Assembly (NCBI GenBank): GCA_002840785.1
Contig: PHCH01000035.1
Coordinates: 1 to 45,497 of the forward strand
DNA from: Betaproteobacteria bacterium HGW-Betaproteobacteria-4
GTDB taxonomy: Bacteria; Pseudomonadota; Gammaproteobacteria; Burkholderiales; Rhodocyclaceae
Reading direction: 5' to 3'
Length of the DNA stretch: 45,497 nucleotides
Of this stretch, positions 9,081-19,443 are shown piece after piece. Under the pieces are notes generated by a model, which made no database searches, was not told the origin of the DNA, and saw nothing but the letters and a program-made list of their open reading frames with translations. Position 1 is the stretch's first letter, and the number at the start of each line of letters is the position of its first letter. Made by a program: the position numbers and the translations under genes.

Positions 9081-11414
9081 ATGCTAGAAATCGAGATCGA
9101 CGGCAAAAAGGCGCAAGTGCCCGATGGCAGCACGGTGATGGATGCCGCGCAGCAGGTGGGCGTTTATATTCCGCATTTCTGCTACCACAAGAAACTTTCG
9201 ATTGCCGCCAACTGCCGCATGTGTCTCGTGCAGGTAGAGAAGGCGCCGAAGCCGTTGCCGGCCTGCGCAACGCCGGTGACCAACGGCATGAAGGTGTTTA
9301 CCCACTCCGATCTGGCCGTCAAGGCGCAGAAGGGGGTGATGGAATTCCTGCTCATCAATCATCCGCTGGATTGCCCGATCTGTGATCAGGGCGGCGAGTG
9401 CCAGTTGCAGGATATGTCTGTCGGCTACGGCCCGATGAAGAGCCGTTATACCGAAGAAAAGCACGTCGTATTTCACAAGAGCGTCGGTCCGCTGATCTCC
9501 ATGGAAGAAATGAGCCGCTGTATTCACTGCACCCGTTGCGTCCGCTTCGGTCAGGAAATTGGCGGCATCATGGAACTTGGTATGGCTAACCGCAACATGC
9601 ATTCCGAGATCATGACCTTCGTCGGTCGTACGGTCGACTCGGAGTTGTCTGGCAATATGATCGACCTATGTCCGGTTGGTGCGCTGACCTCCAAGCCTTT
9701 CCGTTACACCGCTCGTTCGTGGGAGCTGCAACGCCGCAAGTCGGTGAGCCCGCATGACTCCGTCGGTGCCAATCTAGTCGTCCAAGTCAAGCACGACAAC
9801 GTGATGCGTGTTCTGCCGCGTGAAAACGAAGAAGTGAACGAGTGCTGGATCTCCGACAAGGAGCGTTTCTCCTATCAGGCGCTGAACTCCGAAGAGCGTC
9901 TGACCCGCCCGATGGTCAAACAGGGTGGCGAATGGAAGGAAGTCGACTGGAATGTCGCCCTCGATTACGTCGCCCATGGCCTGAAGGACGTTTCCCGCGA
10001 GAATGGCGGCGATGCGCTGGCCGCGCTGGCCGCGCAAAGCTCGACAGTCGAAGAGCTGTTCCTGCTCGGCAAGGTCATGAAGGGCCTGGGCAGTGGCAAT
10101 ATCGATTTCCGTCCGCGCCAGAGCGACTTCTCTTCCGATTTGAAGCGCGTCGGTACGCCGTGGCTGGGCATGCGTCTGGCTGAAATCAAGGACCTCGACG
10201 GCGCTCTGGTGGTCGGCTCCTTCCTGCGCAAGGACCATCCGCTGATCGCTCAGCGTCTGCGCCAGGCCGCCAAGAAATTCACCAAGGTCAGCCTGCTGTC
10301 GGTGACCGGAGATGATCAACTGATCAACCTGCATGCCCGCCTGACCGTCGCGCCGGCCCAACTGGCTGGCACGCTGGCCGCCGTCGTCAAGGCCGCGGCC
10401 GAGATCAAGGGTGTTGCCGTCCCGGTCGGTGTCGAGTCGGCCGTGGTTTGTGAAACCAGCCAGAAAATCGCCCAGAGTCTGCTCGATGGTGAAAAGCGTG
10501 CCGTGTTCCTTGGTAACGTCGCCACCCAATCTGCCGATGCCGCGCAACTGCATGCGTTGGCGCTGGAACTTGGCAAGTTGACTGGCGCCACCATCGGCTT
10601 CCTTGGCGAAGGTGCCAACACGGTGGGTGGCCATATTGCACAGGCGCTGCCCTCCGCCGCCAATGCCCGCCAGATGTTCGAACAGCCGCGCAAGGCCTAC
10701 GTTCTGATGGGCGTCGAGCCGGAATTCGATTGCGCCAATCCGCAACTGGTATTGGGCGCATTGAAGCAAGCTAGTCTGGTCGTTTACATGTCGGCCTTCA
10801 AGCATGCTCCAGCCTTGGAATTCGCTGACGTGATGCTGCCGATTGCGCCCTATACCGAAACATCGGGTACCTTCGTCAATACCGAAGGCCGTGTCCAGAG
10901 CTTCAATGGTGTTGCCAAGGCGCGCGGTGATGCCCGCCCGGCCTGGAAGCTGCTCCGCGTGCTCGGCAACGTGTTGAATCTCGACGGCTTCGGTTACAAC
11001 TCCAGCGAAGATGTTCGCGACGAAGTGCTGGGCAAGGGGGTTGAGTTCGTAAGCAGCTTGGACAACGGCCTGAAGGATGTCAGCATTGCTTCGACGGTCA
11101 CCTGTACTGATGGCCTTCAGCGCATCGCGGATGTGCCGATCAATTTTGCCGATCCGATGGCACGTCGTGCGCCAGCCCTGCAGCAGACCGCCGATTCTGT
11201 TGTGCCGTCTGCTCGCATTCACGAGCAAACCCTGGCAAAGATGGGACTGGTTGATGGTATGCAAGTTCGCGTCAAGCAAGGTTCTGGCGAAGCGACGCTA
11301 ACTGCCAAAGTTGATAACAATGTGCCTACAGACTGTGTTCGCGTTTCGGCGGCACATGCATGCACAGCGATGCTGGGCGACATGTTTGGCTCGATTTCCG
11401 TGGAGCGTGCATAA
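9081..11414 (+). CDS. nuoG: NADH-quinone oxidoreductase subunit G
   Basis: The 75-kDa-type iron-sulfur subunit of complex I. The 777-residue protein has an N-terminal ferredoxin domain (HFCYHKKLSIAANCRMC and CATPV, the [2Fe-2S] ligands). [4Fe-4S] motifs follow at CPICDQGGEC and CIHCTRCVRFG, then DLCPVGALTSKPF. The rest is a molybdopterin-oxidoreductase-like domain without visible cofactor function. It is separated from nuoF by a 55-nt gap. Codon use becomes more A/T-ended over the last ~350 nt. Confidence 0.96.
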   Translation: MLEIEIDGKKAQVPDGSTVMDAAQQVGVYIPHFCYHKKLSIAANCRMCLVQVEKAPKPLPACATPVTNGMKVFTHSDLAVKAQKGVMEFLLINHPLDCPICDQGGECQLQDMSVGYGPMKSRYTEEKHVVFHKSVGPLISMEEMSRCIHCTRCVRFGQEIGGIMELGMANRNMHSEIMTFVGRTVDSELSGNMIDLCPVGALTSKPFRYTARSWELQRRKSVSPHDSVGANLVVQVKHDNVMRVLPRENEEVNECWISDKERFSYQALNSEERLTRPMVKQGGEWKEVDWNVALDYVAHGLKDVSRENGGDALAALAAQSSTVEELFLLGKVMKGLGSGNIDFRPRQSDFSSDLKRVGTPWLGMRLAEIKDLDGALVVGSFLRKDHPLIAQRLRQAAKKFTKVSLLSVTGDDQLINLHARLTVAPAQLAGTLAAVVKAAAEIKGVAVPVGVESAVVCETSQKIAQSLLDGEKRAVFLGNVATQSADAAQLHALALELGKLTGATIGFLGEGANTVGGHIAQALPSAANARQMFEQPRKAYVLMGVEPEFDCANPQLVLGALKQASLVVYMSAFKHAPALEFADVMLPIAPYTETSGTFVNTEGRVQSFNGVAKARGDARPAWKLLRVLGNVLNLDGFGYNSSEDVRDEVLGKGVEFVSSLDNGLKDVSIASTVTCTDGLQRIADVPINFADPMARRAPALQQTADSVVPSARIHEQTLAKMGLVDGMQVRVKQGSGEATLTAKVDNNVPTDCVRVSAAHACTAMLGDMFGSISVERA

Positions 11415-12464
11415 ATGGACGCACTGATGAACTTCGGACTGGGAATATTTGGCGGCGCTTGGCCGGCAGTCTGGACCCTCCTGAAAATTGTCCTGATCGT
11501 TGCGCCTTTGATGCTTGGCGTTGCCTATCTGACTTACTTTGAACGTAAAGTCATCGGCTTCATGCAGGTTCGTATTGGCCCAAACCGTGTTGGTCCTTGG
11601 GGGCTGATCCAGCCGATCGCTGACGGCCTGAAGCTTTTGCTCAAAGAAATCATCGTACCGACAACTGCTAACAAGGGCATCTTCATCATTGCCCCGATGC
11701 TGGCAATTGCTCCTGCGTTGGCTGCTTGGGCCGTGATTCCCTTTACCGATTCGCTGGTTGTAGCCAACATTGACGCCAGTCTGCTCTACATCATGGCGAT
11801 CACGTCAATGGGGGTTTATGGCGTTATTCTGTCGGGATGGGCATCCAATTCAAAGTATGCCTTCCTTGGTGCCATGCGCTCGGCTGCGCAAATGGTTTCT
11901 TACGAAATTTCCATGGGCTTTTCGTTGATCTGCGTGCTCATGGTTTCGAACAGCCTGAATCTCGTCGATATCGTTAACGTTCAGGATCACGGGCGTTTCG
12001 CCGGATGGGGATTGAGTTTCCTGTCCTGGAACTGGTTGCCGCTGTTTCCGATGTTCATCGTTTACCTGATTTCTGGTACGGCTGAGTTGAACCGGGCACC
12101 GTTTGACGTGGCTGAAGGCGAATCCGAAATTGTCGCCGGCTTTCACGTTGAATATTCCGGGATGGCGTTTGCACTTTTCTTCCTGGCTGAATACGCCAAC
12201 ATGATTCTGGTTGCAGCGCTCACCTCGCTGTTGTTCCTGGGCGGGTGGCTCTCTCCGGTTGGTTTTCTGCCCGATGGCATATTTTGGCTGTTCGCCAAGA
12301 TGTCGGCGATTCTCTTCCTGTTCCTGTGGTTCCGGGCGACTTTTCCGCGCTACCGCTATGACCAGTTGATGCGCCTGGGCTGGAAAGTGTTCTTGCCGAT
12401 CTGTCTGATCTGGTTGGTTGTCGTCGGCGTCTGGATGATGTCGCCACTGAATATCTGGAAGTGA
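11415..12464 (+). CDS. nuoH: NADH-quinone oxidoreductase subunit H
   Basis: Membrane subunit forming the quinone-entry channel. The 349-residue polytopic protein contains [21 protein letters not shown] (first cytoplasmic loop), [10 protein letters not shown] and the acidic loop [22 protein letters not shown], all hallmark NuoH motifs. It starts immediately after the nuoG stop. Confidence 0.97.
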   Translation: MDALMNFGLGIFGGAWPAVWTLLKIVLIVAPLMLGVAYLTYFERKVIGFMQVRIGPNRVGPWGLIQPIADGLKLLLKEIIVPTTANKGIFIIAPMLAIAPALAAWAVIPFTDSLVVANIDASLLYIMAITSMGVYGVILSGWASNSKYAFLGAMRSAAQMVSYEISMGFSLICVLMVSNSLNLVDIVNVQDHGRFAGWGLSFLSWNWLPLFPMFIVYLISGTAELNRAPFDVAEGESEIVAGFHVEYSGMAFALFFLAEYANMILVAALTSLLFLGGWLSPVGFLPDGIFWLFAKMSAILFLFLWFRATFPRYRYDQLMRLGWKVFLPICLIWLVVVGVWMMSPLNIWK

Positions 12465-12474
12465 GGAGAGACTA

Positions 12475-12963
12475 ATGGGTTCGATGAAGGAAATCTTCAA
12501 CAGCCTCTTCCTCAAGGAATTGTTGAAGGGCATGTCGGTGACGGGCAGATACTTTTTTGCCCGTAAGATCACTGTTCAATATCCGGAGGAGAAGACGCCG
12601 CAGAGTTTCCGTTTCCGTGGTCTGCATGCCTTGCGGCGCTACCCGAATGGTGAGGAGCGTTGCATCGCTTGCAAGCTATGCGAGGCGATCTGTCCGGCCC
12701 TTGCCATCACCATCGAGGCGGAGCCGCGTGATGATGGTTCCCGGCGCACGACGCGTTACGACATAGATTTGACCAAGTGCATCTTCTGCGGATTCTGCGA
12801 AGAGGCATGCCCGGTCGATGCCGTCGTCGAAACCCGGATTTTCGAATATCACGGCGAGAAGCGCGGTGACTTGTACTACACCAAGCAGATGTTGCTGGCT
12901 AACGGCGACCGCTACGAAGATCAGATCGCGAAAGACCGCGAACTTGATGCTGCTTACCGATAA
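12475..12963 (+). CDS. nuoI: NADH-quinone oxidoreductase subunit I
   Basis: TYKY-type subunit with two [4Fe-4S] clusters linking the NADH module to cluster N2. The 162-residue protein has the ferredoxin motifs [12 protein letters not shown] and [12 protein letters not shown]. The start ATG at 12475 follows a GGAGAG ribosome-binding site, 10 nt after nuoH. Confidence 0.97.
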   Translation: MGSMKEIFNSLFLKELLKGMSVTGRYFFARKITVQYPEEKTPQSFRFRGLHALRRYPNGEERCIACKLCEAICPALAITIEAEPRDDGSRRTTRYDIDLTKCIFCGFCEEACPVDAVVETRIFEYHGEKRGDLYYTKQMLLANGDRYEDQIAKDRELDAAYR

Positions 12964-12975
12964 CAGGTGCTAGCG

Positions 12976-13572
12976 ATGGATTTTCAAACTGCTGTTTTCT
13001 TCTTCCTGTCGGCGATTCTGGTCTTCGCGAGCCTTCGCGTGATCACCGCTCGCAACCCGGTACATGCCGCGCTGCATCTGATTCTCGCCTTCTTCACCTG
13101 CGGTGGCGTCTGGGCATTGCTTCAAGCCGAATTTCTGGCAATCGCCATCATCCTCGTCTATGTCGGCGCGGTCATGGTGCTCTTCCTGTTTGTAGTCATG
13201 ATGCTTGACATCAACCTTGACCGTATCCGGCAGGGCTTCTGGAATTATCTTCCGCTCGGGGCTTTGCTTGGTTTGCTGATGGTTCTGGAAATGGGCTTGG
13301 TGCTTGGCGCCAAGTACTTCCAGGTTCCAGCTGCTGACGTTCTTGTGCCGGCCGGCGTTTCAAATACCAAGAGCATCGGCGCGCTGATGTTCACCGACTA
13401 CGTCTATCCCTTCGAACTAGCCTCCCTTGTGCTACTCGTCGGCATGATCGCGGCGATTGTCCTGACCTACCGCGGTCCGAAGAAGTCGAAATATACCAAT
13501 CCCAATCAGCAGGTCTTCGTCAAGGCGAAGGATCGCGTGCGCGTCCTGCAGATGCCGGTTGAAAAAGACTGA
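12976..13572 (+). CDS. nuoJ: NADH-quinone oxidoreductase subunit J
   Basis: Membrane subunit with five expected helices, including the conserved [18 protein letters not shown] helix whose pi-bulge is linked to coupling. The protein is 198 residues from ATG 12976. An in-frame GTG nine bases upstream is also open, but the ATG has an AGG 8 nt ahead and matches the family N-terminus MDFQTAVFF. The conserved helix sequence [14 protein letters not shown] is present. Confidence 0.93.
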   Translation: MDFQTAVFFFLSAILVFASLRVITARNPVHAALHLILAFFTCGGVWALLQAEFLAIAIILVYVGAVMVLFLFVVMMLDINLDRIRQGFWNYLPLGALLGLLMVLEMGLVLGAKYFQVPAADVLVPAGVSNTKSIGALMFTDYVYPFELASLVLLVGMIAAIVLTYRGPKKSKYTNPNQQVFVKAKDRVRVLQMPVEKD

Positions 13573-13586
13573 TCCCCGGGGAAACA

Positions 13587-13832
13587 ATGCTAACTCTCTC
13601 ACTCTCCCATTTCCTGATTCTGGGCGCGATACTGTTCGCGATCAGCATCGTCGGCATTTTCCTTAACCGGAAGAACCTGCTGGTGTTGCTGATGGCCATC
13701 GAGTTGATGCTTCTTGCGGTCAACATGAATTTCGTGGCTTTTTCCCACTATCTTCAGGATCTCTCTGGTCAGATTTTCGTTTTCTTCATCCTGACTAAAA
13801 ACTCTATCTGCTCGTACCTTTGGCGCCATTGA
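13587..13832 (+). CDS. nuoK: NADH-quinone oxidoreductase subunit K, 3'-truncated and joined to nuoL
   Basis: Membrane subunit with two conserved helix glutamates. Residues 1-70 are a normal NuoK ([20 protein letters not shown], then [14 protein letters not shown] with the first key Glu, then [10 protein letters not shown]). After Thr70 the frame enters nuoL DNA and yields 11 unrelated residues to a stop at 13832. The family usually has ~100 residues, so ~30 are missing, including the third helix and the second essential glutamate region. The lost piece spans the nuoK end plus the nuoL start. Confidence 0.85.
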   Translation: MLTLSLSHFLILGAILFAISIVGIFLNRKNLLVLLMAIELMLLAVNMNFVAFSHYLQDLSGQIFVFFILTKNSICSYLWRH

Positions 13833-16800
13833 TCGGCGCCATGATCGCCGGCCTTTTTTGCCGCATCATCCCACGCTGGGTTGCTCACACGGCAACCATC
13901 GCTGGTGTTGCCATTGCCTTCATTGCCTCGGTCGTCATTTTCAAGGATGTGCTCGCTGGCAATACATACAACGGCGCTGTCTACACCTGGCTGACGAGCG
14001 GCGACTACAAATTCGAAGTCGGTTTCCTGATCGATACTTTGACCACGACGATGATGCTGGTCGTGACCTTCGTGTCGTTGATGGTTCATATCTACACCAT
14101 CGGGTACATGCAGGAAGATCCGGGCTACAACCGCTTCTTCAGCTATATCTCGTTGTTTACCTTCTCCATGCTGATGCTGGTGATGAGCAACAACTTCATG
14201 CAACTCTTCTTCGGCTGGGAAGCTGTCGGTCTGGTTTCCTATCTGCTGATCGGTTTCTGGTACACCCGCCCGACGGCGATATTTGCCAACATGAAGGCAT
14301 TTCTCGTCAATCGCGTCGGTGACTTCGGCTTCATTCTTGGCATTGGCCTGGTTCTCGCCTTTACTGGTTCGCTCGATTACGCGACGGTCTTCGAGAAGGC
14401 TCCGGGGCTTGTCGATACGACAATCAATCTGTTTGCTGGTCGCGAGTGGGCCACAGTGTCGTTGATGACTGCAACCTGCATTTGCCTGTTCATTGGCGCC
14501 ATGGGCAAATCCGCTCAGGTCCCGCTGCACGTTTGGCTGCCTGACTCGATGGAGGGTCCAACCCCCATCTCGGCGCTGATCCATGCCGCGACGATGGTGA
14601 CTGCAGGTATCTTCATGGTTGCCCGCATGTCGCCGCTGTTCGAGCTGTCGACCACTGCTCTGTCCTTCGTCATCGTCATCGGCGCCATAACCGCGCTGTT
14701 CATGGGCTTCCTCGGTATCATCCAGAACGACATCAAGCGCGTAGTGGCCTATTCCACGCTCTCGCAACTCGGTTACATGACTGTCGCGCTGGGGGCATCT
14801 GCATACTCGGTCGCCATCTTCCACCTGATGACGCATGCCTTCTTTAAAGCGCTTCTGTTCCTCGGTGCCGGTTCGGTCATCATCGGTATGCATCACGATC
14901 AGGATATTCGCAACATGGGTGGTCTGCGCAAGTACATGCCGATCACCTGGATCACCTCGCTAATTGGATCGCTGGCCCTGATTGGAACGCCTTTCATGTC
15001 CGGCTTCTATTCCAAGGATTCGATCATCGAAGCTGTGGCGATGTCCCATATTCCGGGCGCCGGCTTTGCTTATTTCGCCGTATTGGCCGGTGTATTCGTT
15101 ACCGCCTTCTACTCCTTCCGCATGTATTTCCTGGTCTTCCATGGCGAGGAGCGTTTTGGCAAGGCAGACGATGCACACCATCATGAGCATCATGGCGACC
15201 ATGACGACGAAGAGGCTTCCCACGATCATCATCATGGTCTGGCTCCTGGGCAGAAGCCGCATGAGACCCCCTGGGTTGTTACGTTGCCGCTGGTATTGCT
15301 GGCCATCCCGTCGGTTGTCATCGGTTTCATCGCTATTGGTCCGATGGTCTTCGGCGACTATTTCAAGGGCGTCATCTTCATCGATCACCATGCTCACCCG
15401 GCCATGGAGCATCTATCCGAGCACTTCCATGGCGCTGTGGCCATGGGGGTGCATTCGCTGACCAGTCTGCCGTTCGTTCTGGCCCTGTCCGGTGTCGTTG
15501 TGTCCTGGTTCTTCTATATGAAGCGCCCGGACATTCCGGCGGCCATCCAACGTCGCTTCTCAGCGCTCCATACGCTACTCGAGAACAAGTACTACTTCGA
15601 TAAATTCAACGAAGTTGTATTCGCCGGCGGCGCTCGCCTGCTGGGCAAAGTGTTCTGGCGCGGCGGCGATGTTGCCATCATTGACGGCCTCATCGTCAAT
15701 GGCTCGGCCAAGGTCGTTGGCTGGATCTCGTCCATTACCCGTCTGTTCCAGACCGGTTACGTCTATCACTACGCTTTCACCATGATCATCGGCGTCTTTG
15801 TGCTGATGACTCTGTGGATCAACCGCGCCTACCCGTTGCTATCTCTCGCAATATGGATTCCGATTTTTGCCGGCCTGGTGGTACTGGCCGCCGGCGGCGA
15901 TCGGAATGCGCCGCTGGCAAGGATTCTTGCCCTGGCCGGTGCGGTTGTTGCCTTTCTGGTTACGATCCCGCTCTGGACAGGCTTCGATACCGCCAACGGT
16001 GGTATGCAGTTCGTTGAGCTAGGCGCGTGGATCCCGCGGTTTAACATCAACTACCACCTCGGGGTTGACGGTATCTCGATGCTGTTCGTGATCCTGAACG
16101 CTTTCGTTACCATTATTGTCGTCGCCGCAGGCTGGGAGGTCATTCAGACCAAGGTCGCCCAGTACAACGCTGCTTTCCTGATCATGTCCGGCCTCATGAA
16201 CGGCATCTTCACGTCACTCGACGGCATCCTGTTCTATGTCTTCTTTGAGGCCTCGCTGATTCCGCTGTATCTGATCATCGGTGTCTGGGGCGGTCCGAAG
16301 CGGGTTTACGCCGCCTTCAAGTTCTTCCTCTACACGCTGTTTGGTTCCCTGCTTTTCCTGATCGCCTTGATGTATCTGTTCATCCAGTCCGGTGGCAGCT
16401 TCTCGATTCTCGAATGGCACAAGCTGCCGATTGCTCTTGGCGCACAGGTCTGGTTGTTCCTGGCTTTCCTCGTTGCCTTCGCGGTCAAGGTGCCCATGTG
16501 GCCGGTGCATACCTGGTTGCCTGACGCTCACGTCGAAGCGCCGACCGGTGGCTCTATAGTTCTGGCCGCCATTGCCCTGAAGCTTGGCGCCTACGGTTTC
16601 CTGCGGTTCTCGCTGCCGATCCTGCCGGATGCTTCGCATGAGCTATCCGGCCTAGTGATCGCACTGTCCCTGATTGCCGTGGTCTACATCGGTTTCGTCG
16701 CACTGGTTCAGGAAGACATGAAAAAGCTGGTGGCCTATTCGTCGATTGCCCACATGGGTTTCGTGACGCTCGGTTTCTTCATGTTCAGCCCGATGGGGGT

Positions 16801-17314
16801 CGAGGGGGCCTTGGTGCAGATGGTCTCGCACGGCTTCGTCTCCGGCGCCATGTTCTTCTGCATCGGCGTCATGTACGACCGCGTGCATAGTCGCCAGATC
16901 GCCGATTACGGCGGTGTGGTCAACAAGATGCCGAAGTTTGCCGCGCTCTTCATGCTCTTTACCATGGCCAATGCCGGTTTGCCGGCCACATCCGGTTTCG
17001 TTGGCGAGTTCATGGTTATCCTGGGCGCCGTCAAGTTCAATTTCTGGGTTGCCTTTGCTGCTGCCAGCTCGATGGTGATCGGTGCTGCCTACTCGCTATG
17101 GATGTACAAGCGCGTTATTTTCGGCGACGTCGCCAATCATCACGTCGAAGAGCTGAGCGACATCAATCTGCGCGAGTTTGCCATCCTTGGCATCCTGGCC
17201 ATTGCCACCCTGTGGATGGGTCTCTACCCGCAGCCTTTCACGGAAGTCATGCACGCCTCGGTCAATGACCTGTTGCGTCACGTCGCCATCGATCGACCTT
17301 CTGGTCAAGGATAG
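13820..17314 (+). CDS. nuoL: NuoL-NuoM fused open reading frame
   Basis: A single 1164-codon frame containing two antiporter-like proton-pumping subunits. NuoL-type sequence ([13 protein letters not shown] from 13802) runs to about LWINR near 15825, with [18 protein letters not shown], the HAATMVTAG region and the lateral-helix C-terminus. No stop or start separates it from NuoM-like [14 protein letters not shown]. The first NuoL residues are lost because the frame is stopped by a TAA at 13796-13798. The first ATG is 13841; TTG 13820 is the first alternative start. NuoL and NuoM are normally separate genes, so this in-frame fusion is anomalous and lies at one of several boundary lesions in the operon. 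A His-rich loop is at 15170-15235. Confidence 0.85.
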   Translation: MAPLIGAMIAGLFCRIIPRWVAHTATIAGVAIAFIASVVIFKDVLAGNTYNGAVYTWLTSGDYKFEVGFLIDTLTTTMMLVVTFVSLMVHIYTIGYMQEDPGYNRFFSYISLFTFSMLMLVMSNNFMQLFFGWEAVGLVSYLLIGFWYTRPTAIFANMKAFLVNRVGDFGFILGIGLVLAFTGSLDYATVFEKAPGLVDTTINLFAGREWATVSLMTATCICLFIGAMGKSAQVPLHVWLPDSMEGPTPISALIHAATMVTAGIFMVARMSPLFELSTTALSFVIVIGAITALFMGFLGIIQNDIKRVVAYSTLSQLGYMTVALGASAYSVAIFHLMTHAFFKALLFLGAGSVIIGMHHDQDIRNMGGLRKYMPITWITSLIGSLALIGTPFMSGFYSKDSIIEAVAMSHIPGAGFAYFAVLAGVFVTAFYSFRMYFLVFHGEERFGKADDAHHHEHHGDHDDEEASHDHHHGLAPGQKPHETPWVVTLPLVLLAIPSVVIGFIAIGPMVFGDYFKGVIFIDHHAHPAMEHLSEHFHGAVAMGVHSLTSLPFVLALSGVVVSWFFYMKRPDIPAAIQRRFSALHTLLENKYYFDKFNEVVFAGGARLLGKVFWRGGDVAIIDGLIVNGSAKVVGWISSITRLFQTGYVYHYAFTMIIGVFVLMTLWINRAYPLLSLAIWIPIFAGLVVLAAGGDRNAPLARILALAGAVVAFLVTIPLWTGFDTANGGMQFVELGAWIPRFNINYHLGVDGISMLFVILNAFVTIIVVAAGWEVIQTKVAQYNAAFLIMSGLMNGIFTSLDGILFYVFFEASLIPLYLIIGVWGGPKRVYAAFKFFLYTLFGSLLFLIALMYLFIQSGGSFSILEWHKLPIALGAQVWLFLAFLVAFAVKVPMWPVHTWLPDAHVEAPTGGSIVLAAIALKLGAYGFLRFSLPILPDASHELSGLVIALSLIAVVYIGFVALVQEDMKKLVAYSSIAHMGFVTLGFFMFSPMGVEGALVQMVSHGFVSGAMFFCIGVMYDRVHSRQIADYGGVVNKMPKFAALFMLFTMANAGLPATSGFVGEFMVILGAVKFNFWVAFAAASSMVIGAAYSLWMYKRVIFGDVANHHVEELSDINLREFAILGILAIATLWMGLYPQPFTEVMHASVNDLLRHVAIDRPSGQG
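15829..17314 (+). CDS. nuoM: NADH-quinone oxidoreductase subunit M portion of the fused frame
   Basis: Second antiporter-like subunit, continuous with NuoL in this sequence. Visible are [39 protein letters not shown] (conserved helix 5 Glu), the [20 protein letters not shown] signature and [13 protein letters not shown], all diagnostic for NuoM. The native N-terminal start and ribosome-binding site are absent (junction ~15826-15834). The C-terminus is normal to about LLRHVA (~17288), then reads a few residues of nuoN DNA to the stop at 17314. About 490 residues are NuoM-like. Confidence 0.85.
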
Positions 17315-18686
17315 TCGTCGCACCGTTACCTTCGTGCTGACCCAACTGGCCCTGGTCGGTTGCGCTGTCATACAGTTCGCAACGAGCACCGGCGAGATCA
17401 CCTACACGTTCAGCAACATGTTCGTCGACGACCTGATGTCCGACCTGTTGAAGCTCTTCCTGTACGCGACCCTGATCATTGTCATGTTCTATTCGCGTGG
17501 CTATGTCATCGATCGCGAGTCCATGAACAAGGGCGAATACTACGTGCTGGCCTTATTCGCGACGCTCGGCATGATGGTCATGATCTCGGCCAATCATTTC
17601 CTGACCATCTACATCGGTCTCGAGCTGCTTTCCCTGTCGCTCTATGCCATGGTCGCTATGAACCGCGACTCGGTGCAGTCTACCGAAGCGGCGATGAAGT
17701 ATTTTGTCCTTGGTGCCCTGGCTTCCGGCCTGCTGCTCTACGGCATGTCGATGATCTACGGTGCGACCGGTACGCTGGAAATCACCGGCATCGCCGAGCG
17801 CCTCTATGGCGGCGGCGTAAACAAGAGCGTCATGGTATTCGGGCTGGTCTTCCTGGTCGCCGGTTTGGCCTTCAAGCTGGGAGTTGTTCCCTTCCACATG
17901 TGGATTCCCGACGTCTATCACGGTGCGCCGACCTCGGTTACCCTGCTTATCGGTTCCGCGCCCAAGCTGGCTGCTTTCGCCATCGTCATGCGCCTGCTGG
18001 TCAATGGCCTGATCACCATGGCGGCCGATTGGCAGAACATGCTGATCATCCTGGCCGTACTGTCGATGGCCATCGGTAATCTCGCCGCCATCGCCCAGAC
18101 CAATCTCAAGCGCATGCTGGCCTACTCCGCCATCTCGCACATGGGTTTCATGCTGCTCGGTATCGTTACCGGCGTGGTCAGCGGCGATGCCCGCTACGCG
18201 CTCAATGCCTATAGTTCGGCGATGTTCTACGTGATCGCCTACGTGCTCATGAGTGCGGGCACTTTCGGCATGATCCTGCTCATGGCCCGTTCCGGTTTTG
18301 AAGCCGAGGAAATTGATGACTTCAAGGGTCTAAACAAGCGCAGCCCGTGGTTCGCCGGCATCATGCTCATGTTGATGTTCTCAATGGCGGGCGTGCCGTT
18401 CTTCATCGGTTTCTTCGCCAAGTTCTCCGTGCTGCAGGCTGTCGTCGCTGCCGGCTACATCTGGCTGGCCATTGTTGCCGTCCTCTTCTCGCTGATCGGT
18501 ACCTTCTACTACCTGCGTGTCGTCAAGGTCATGTACTTTGATGCGCCGGCTGACGATACCCCGCTGGCCGCGCCGCTTGACATGCGTATCTTGATTTCTG
18601 CCAACGGTCTGGCGGTTGCCTTCCTCGGCATCTTCCCGCAGGTCATCATGTCGCTTTGTGCCTACGCGTTGCTGCGTTCGCTCTGA
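17292..18686 (+). CDS. nuoN: NADH-quinone oxidoreductase subunit N, 5'-truncated
   Basis: Third antiporter-like complex I subunit. Native similarity starts at [20 protein letters not shown] (from 17292) and continues through the [15 protein letters not shown] helix (conserved Glu), [17 protein letters not shown] and [13 protein letters not shown] to a normal C-terminus. NuoN usually has ~30 further N-terminal residues (first helix). Here they are missing, and the upstream frame (to 17178) only translates nuoM DNA. No credible start codon or ribosome-binding site remains at the native N-terminus. Confidence 0.85.
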   Translation: MDLLVKDSRRTVTFVLTQLALVGCAVIQFATSTGEITYTFSNMFVDDLMSDLLKLFLYATLIIVMFYSRGYVIDRESMNKGEYYVLALFATLGMMVMISANHFLTIYIGLELLSLSLYAMVAMNRDSVQSTEAAMKYFVLGALASGLLLYGMSMIYGATGTLEITGIAERLYGGGVNKSVMVFGLVFLVAGLAFKLGVVPFHMWIPDVYHGAPTSVTLLIGSAPKLAAFAIVMRLLVNGLITMAADWQNMLIILAVLSMAIGNLAAIAQTNLKRMLAYSAISHMGFMLLGIVTGVVSGDARYALNAYSSAMFYVIAYVLMSAGTFGMILLMARSGFEAEEIDDFKGLNKRSPWFAGIMLMLMFSMAGVPFFIGFFAKFSVLQAVVAAGYIWLAIVAVLFSLIGTFYYLRVVKVMYFDAPADDTPLAAPLDMRILISANGLAVAFLGIFPQVIMSLCAYALLRSL

Positions 18687-18714
18687 TGCCGCAGTGAAGC
18701 GTGTTTGAATAAAG

Positions 18715-18741
18715 CGCCCCGCTTGTCGGGGCGTTTCTTTT
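18715..18741 (+). terminator. Rho-independent terminator after nuoN
   Basis: Stem CGCCCCG/CGGGGCG (18715-18721 / 18727-18733) with loop CTTGT, followed by TTTCTTTTT. It closes the nuo operon 28 nt after the nuoN stop. Confidence 0.88.
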
Positions 18742-18754
18742 TGTGGAGTTTGAA

Positions 18755-19297
18755 ATGTCGCACGACGCACATCTCATCGAATCCGAAGTATCTTCGGAGT
18801 CCGTCTTCAAGGGTGCCTTGCTCAATGTCCGCAAGGATCGCGTACTGCTTCCCAATGGCCAGGAGTCGATCCGGGAGTACATCGTTCATCCTGGCGCCGT
18901 TGTCATCCTCGCCTTCCTGCCCAACGGCAACCTGCTCTTCGAGCGTCAGTTCCGCTATCCGTTGCGCCGCGTTTTCCTCGAGCTGCCGGCCGGCAAGATC
19001 GATCACGGCGAAGCCATCATCGACACTGCCCAGCGCGAGCTCAAGGAAGAGACCGGCTATGTTGCCAGCGAATGGGAATACCTCGGCGTGATGCACCCGT
19101 GCATCGGCTACTCGGACGAACGCATCGAAATCTTCGCGGCCCGCGGCCTGCATCTGGCCGGTGAAAAGCAGCTCGACCACAACGAATTCCTCGATGTCGT
19201 CGAACTGTCGCCGGCCGAAGCCAGGCAGGCCGTCTGGGATGGCCGGATTACCGACGCCAAGACCATCACCTCATTATTCTGGCTCGACAAGCCCTAA
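18755..19297 (+). CDS. NUDIX hydrolase, ADP-ribose pyrophosphatase type
   Basis: Hydrolyses nucleoside diphosphate sugars, probably ADP-ribose, to AMP and sugar phosphate. The 180-residue protein has a complete Nudix box: Gly80-x5-Glu86-x7-Arg94-Glu95-Leu-x-Glu98-Glu99-x-Gly101. The preceding FLELPAG and upstream YIVHPGAVVILA resemble NudF/ADPRase. Start ATG 18755 is chosen because GGAG lies 6 nt upstream; a GTG at 18743 is in frame but overlaps that site. It stands alone between two terminators. Confidence 0.9.
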   Translation: MSHDAHLIESEVSSESVFKGALLNVRKDRVLLPNGQESIREYIVHPGAVVILAFLPNGNLLFERQFRYPLRRVFLELPAGKIDHGEAIIDTAQRELKEETGYVASEWEYLGVMHPCIGYSDERIEIFAARGLHLAGEKQLDHNEFLDVVELSPAEARQAVWDGRITDAKTITSLFWLDKP

Positions 19298-19327
19298 ACC
19301 CGAGTCTTGAGCCAGTCCGCAGCGAAT

Positions 19328-19365
19328 GCTACGGTCAACCGGAAAAAACGGCCAAAATTGAAATT
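19328..19365 (+). repeat. Dispersed 38-bp repeat, copy A (forward)
   Basis: Intergenic between the NUDIX gene and the convergent nrdJ. Reads GCTACGGTCAACCGG, AAAAAA, C, GGCCAAAA, TTGAAATT. Near-identical to copies at 26261-26293 and 42024-42061. Confidence 0.8.
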
Positions 19366-19398
19366 GGGGTTTGGGCCTGAAATCACCCACAAAGCAAA

Positions 19399-19430
19399 AC
19401 GCCCCGGTCATGCCGGGGCGTTTTTGTTTG
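19399..19430. terminator. Bidirectional terminator between NUDIX gene and nrdJ
   Basis: Stem ACGCCCCGG/CCGGGGCGT (19399-19407 / 19413-19421) with loop TCATG. A T-run (TTTTTGTTT) follows on the + strand and an A-rich stretch precedes it (T-run on the - strand), so it can serve both convergent genes. Confidence 0.88.
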
Positions 19431-19443
19431 AGCTGGTCAGCGA

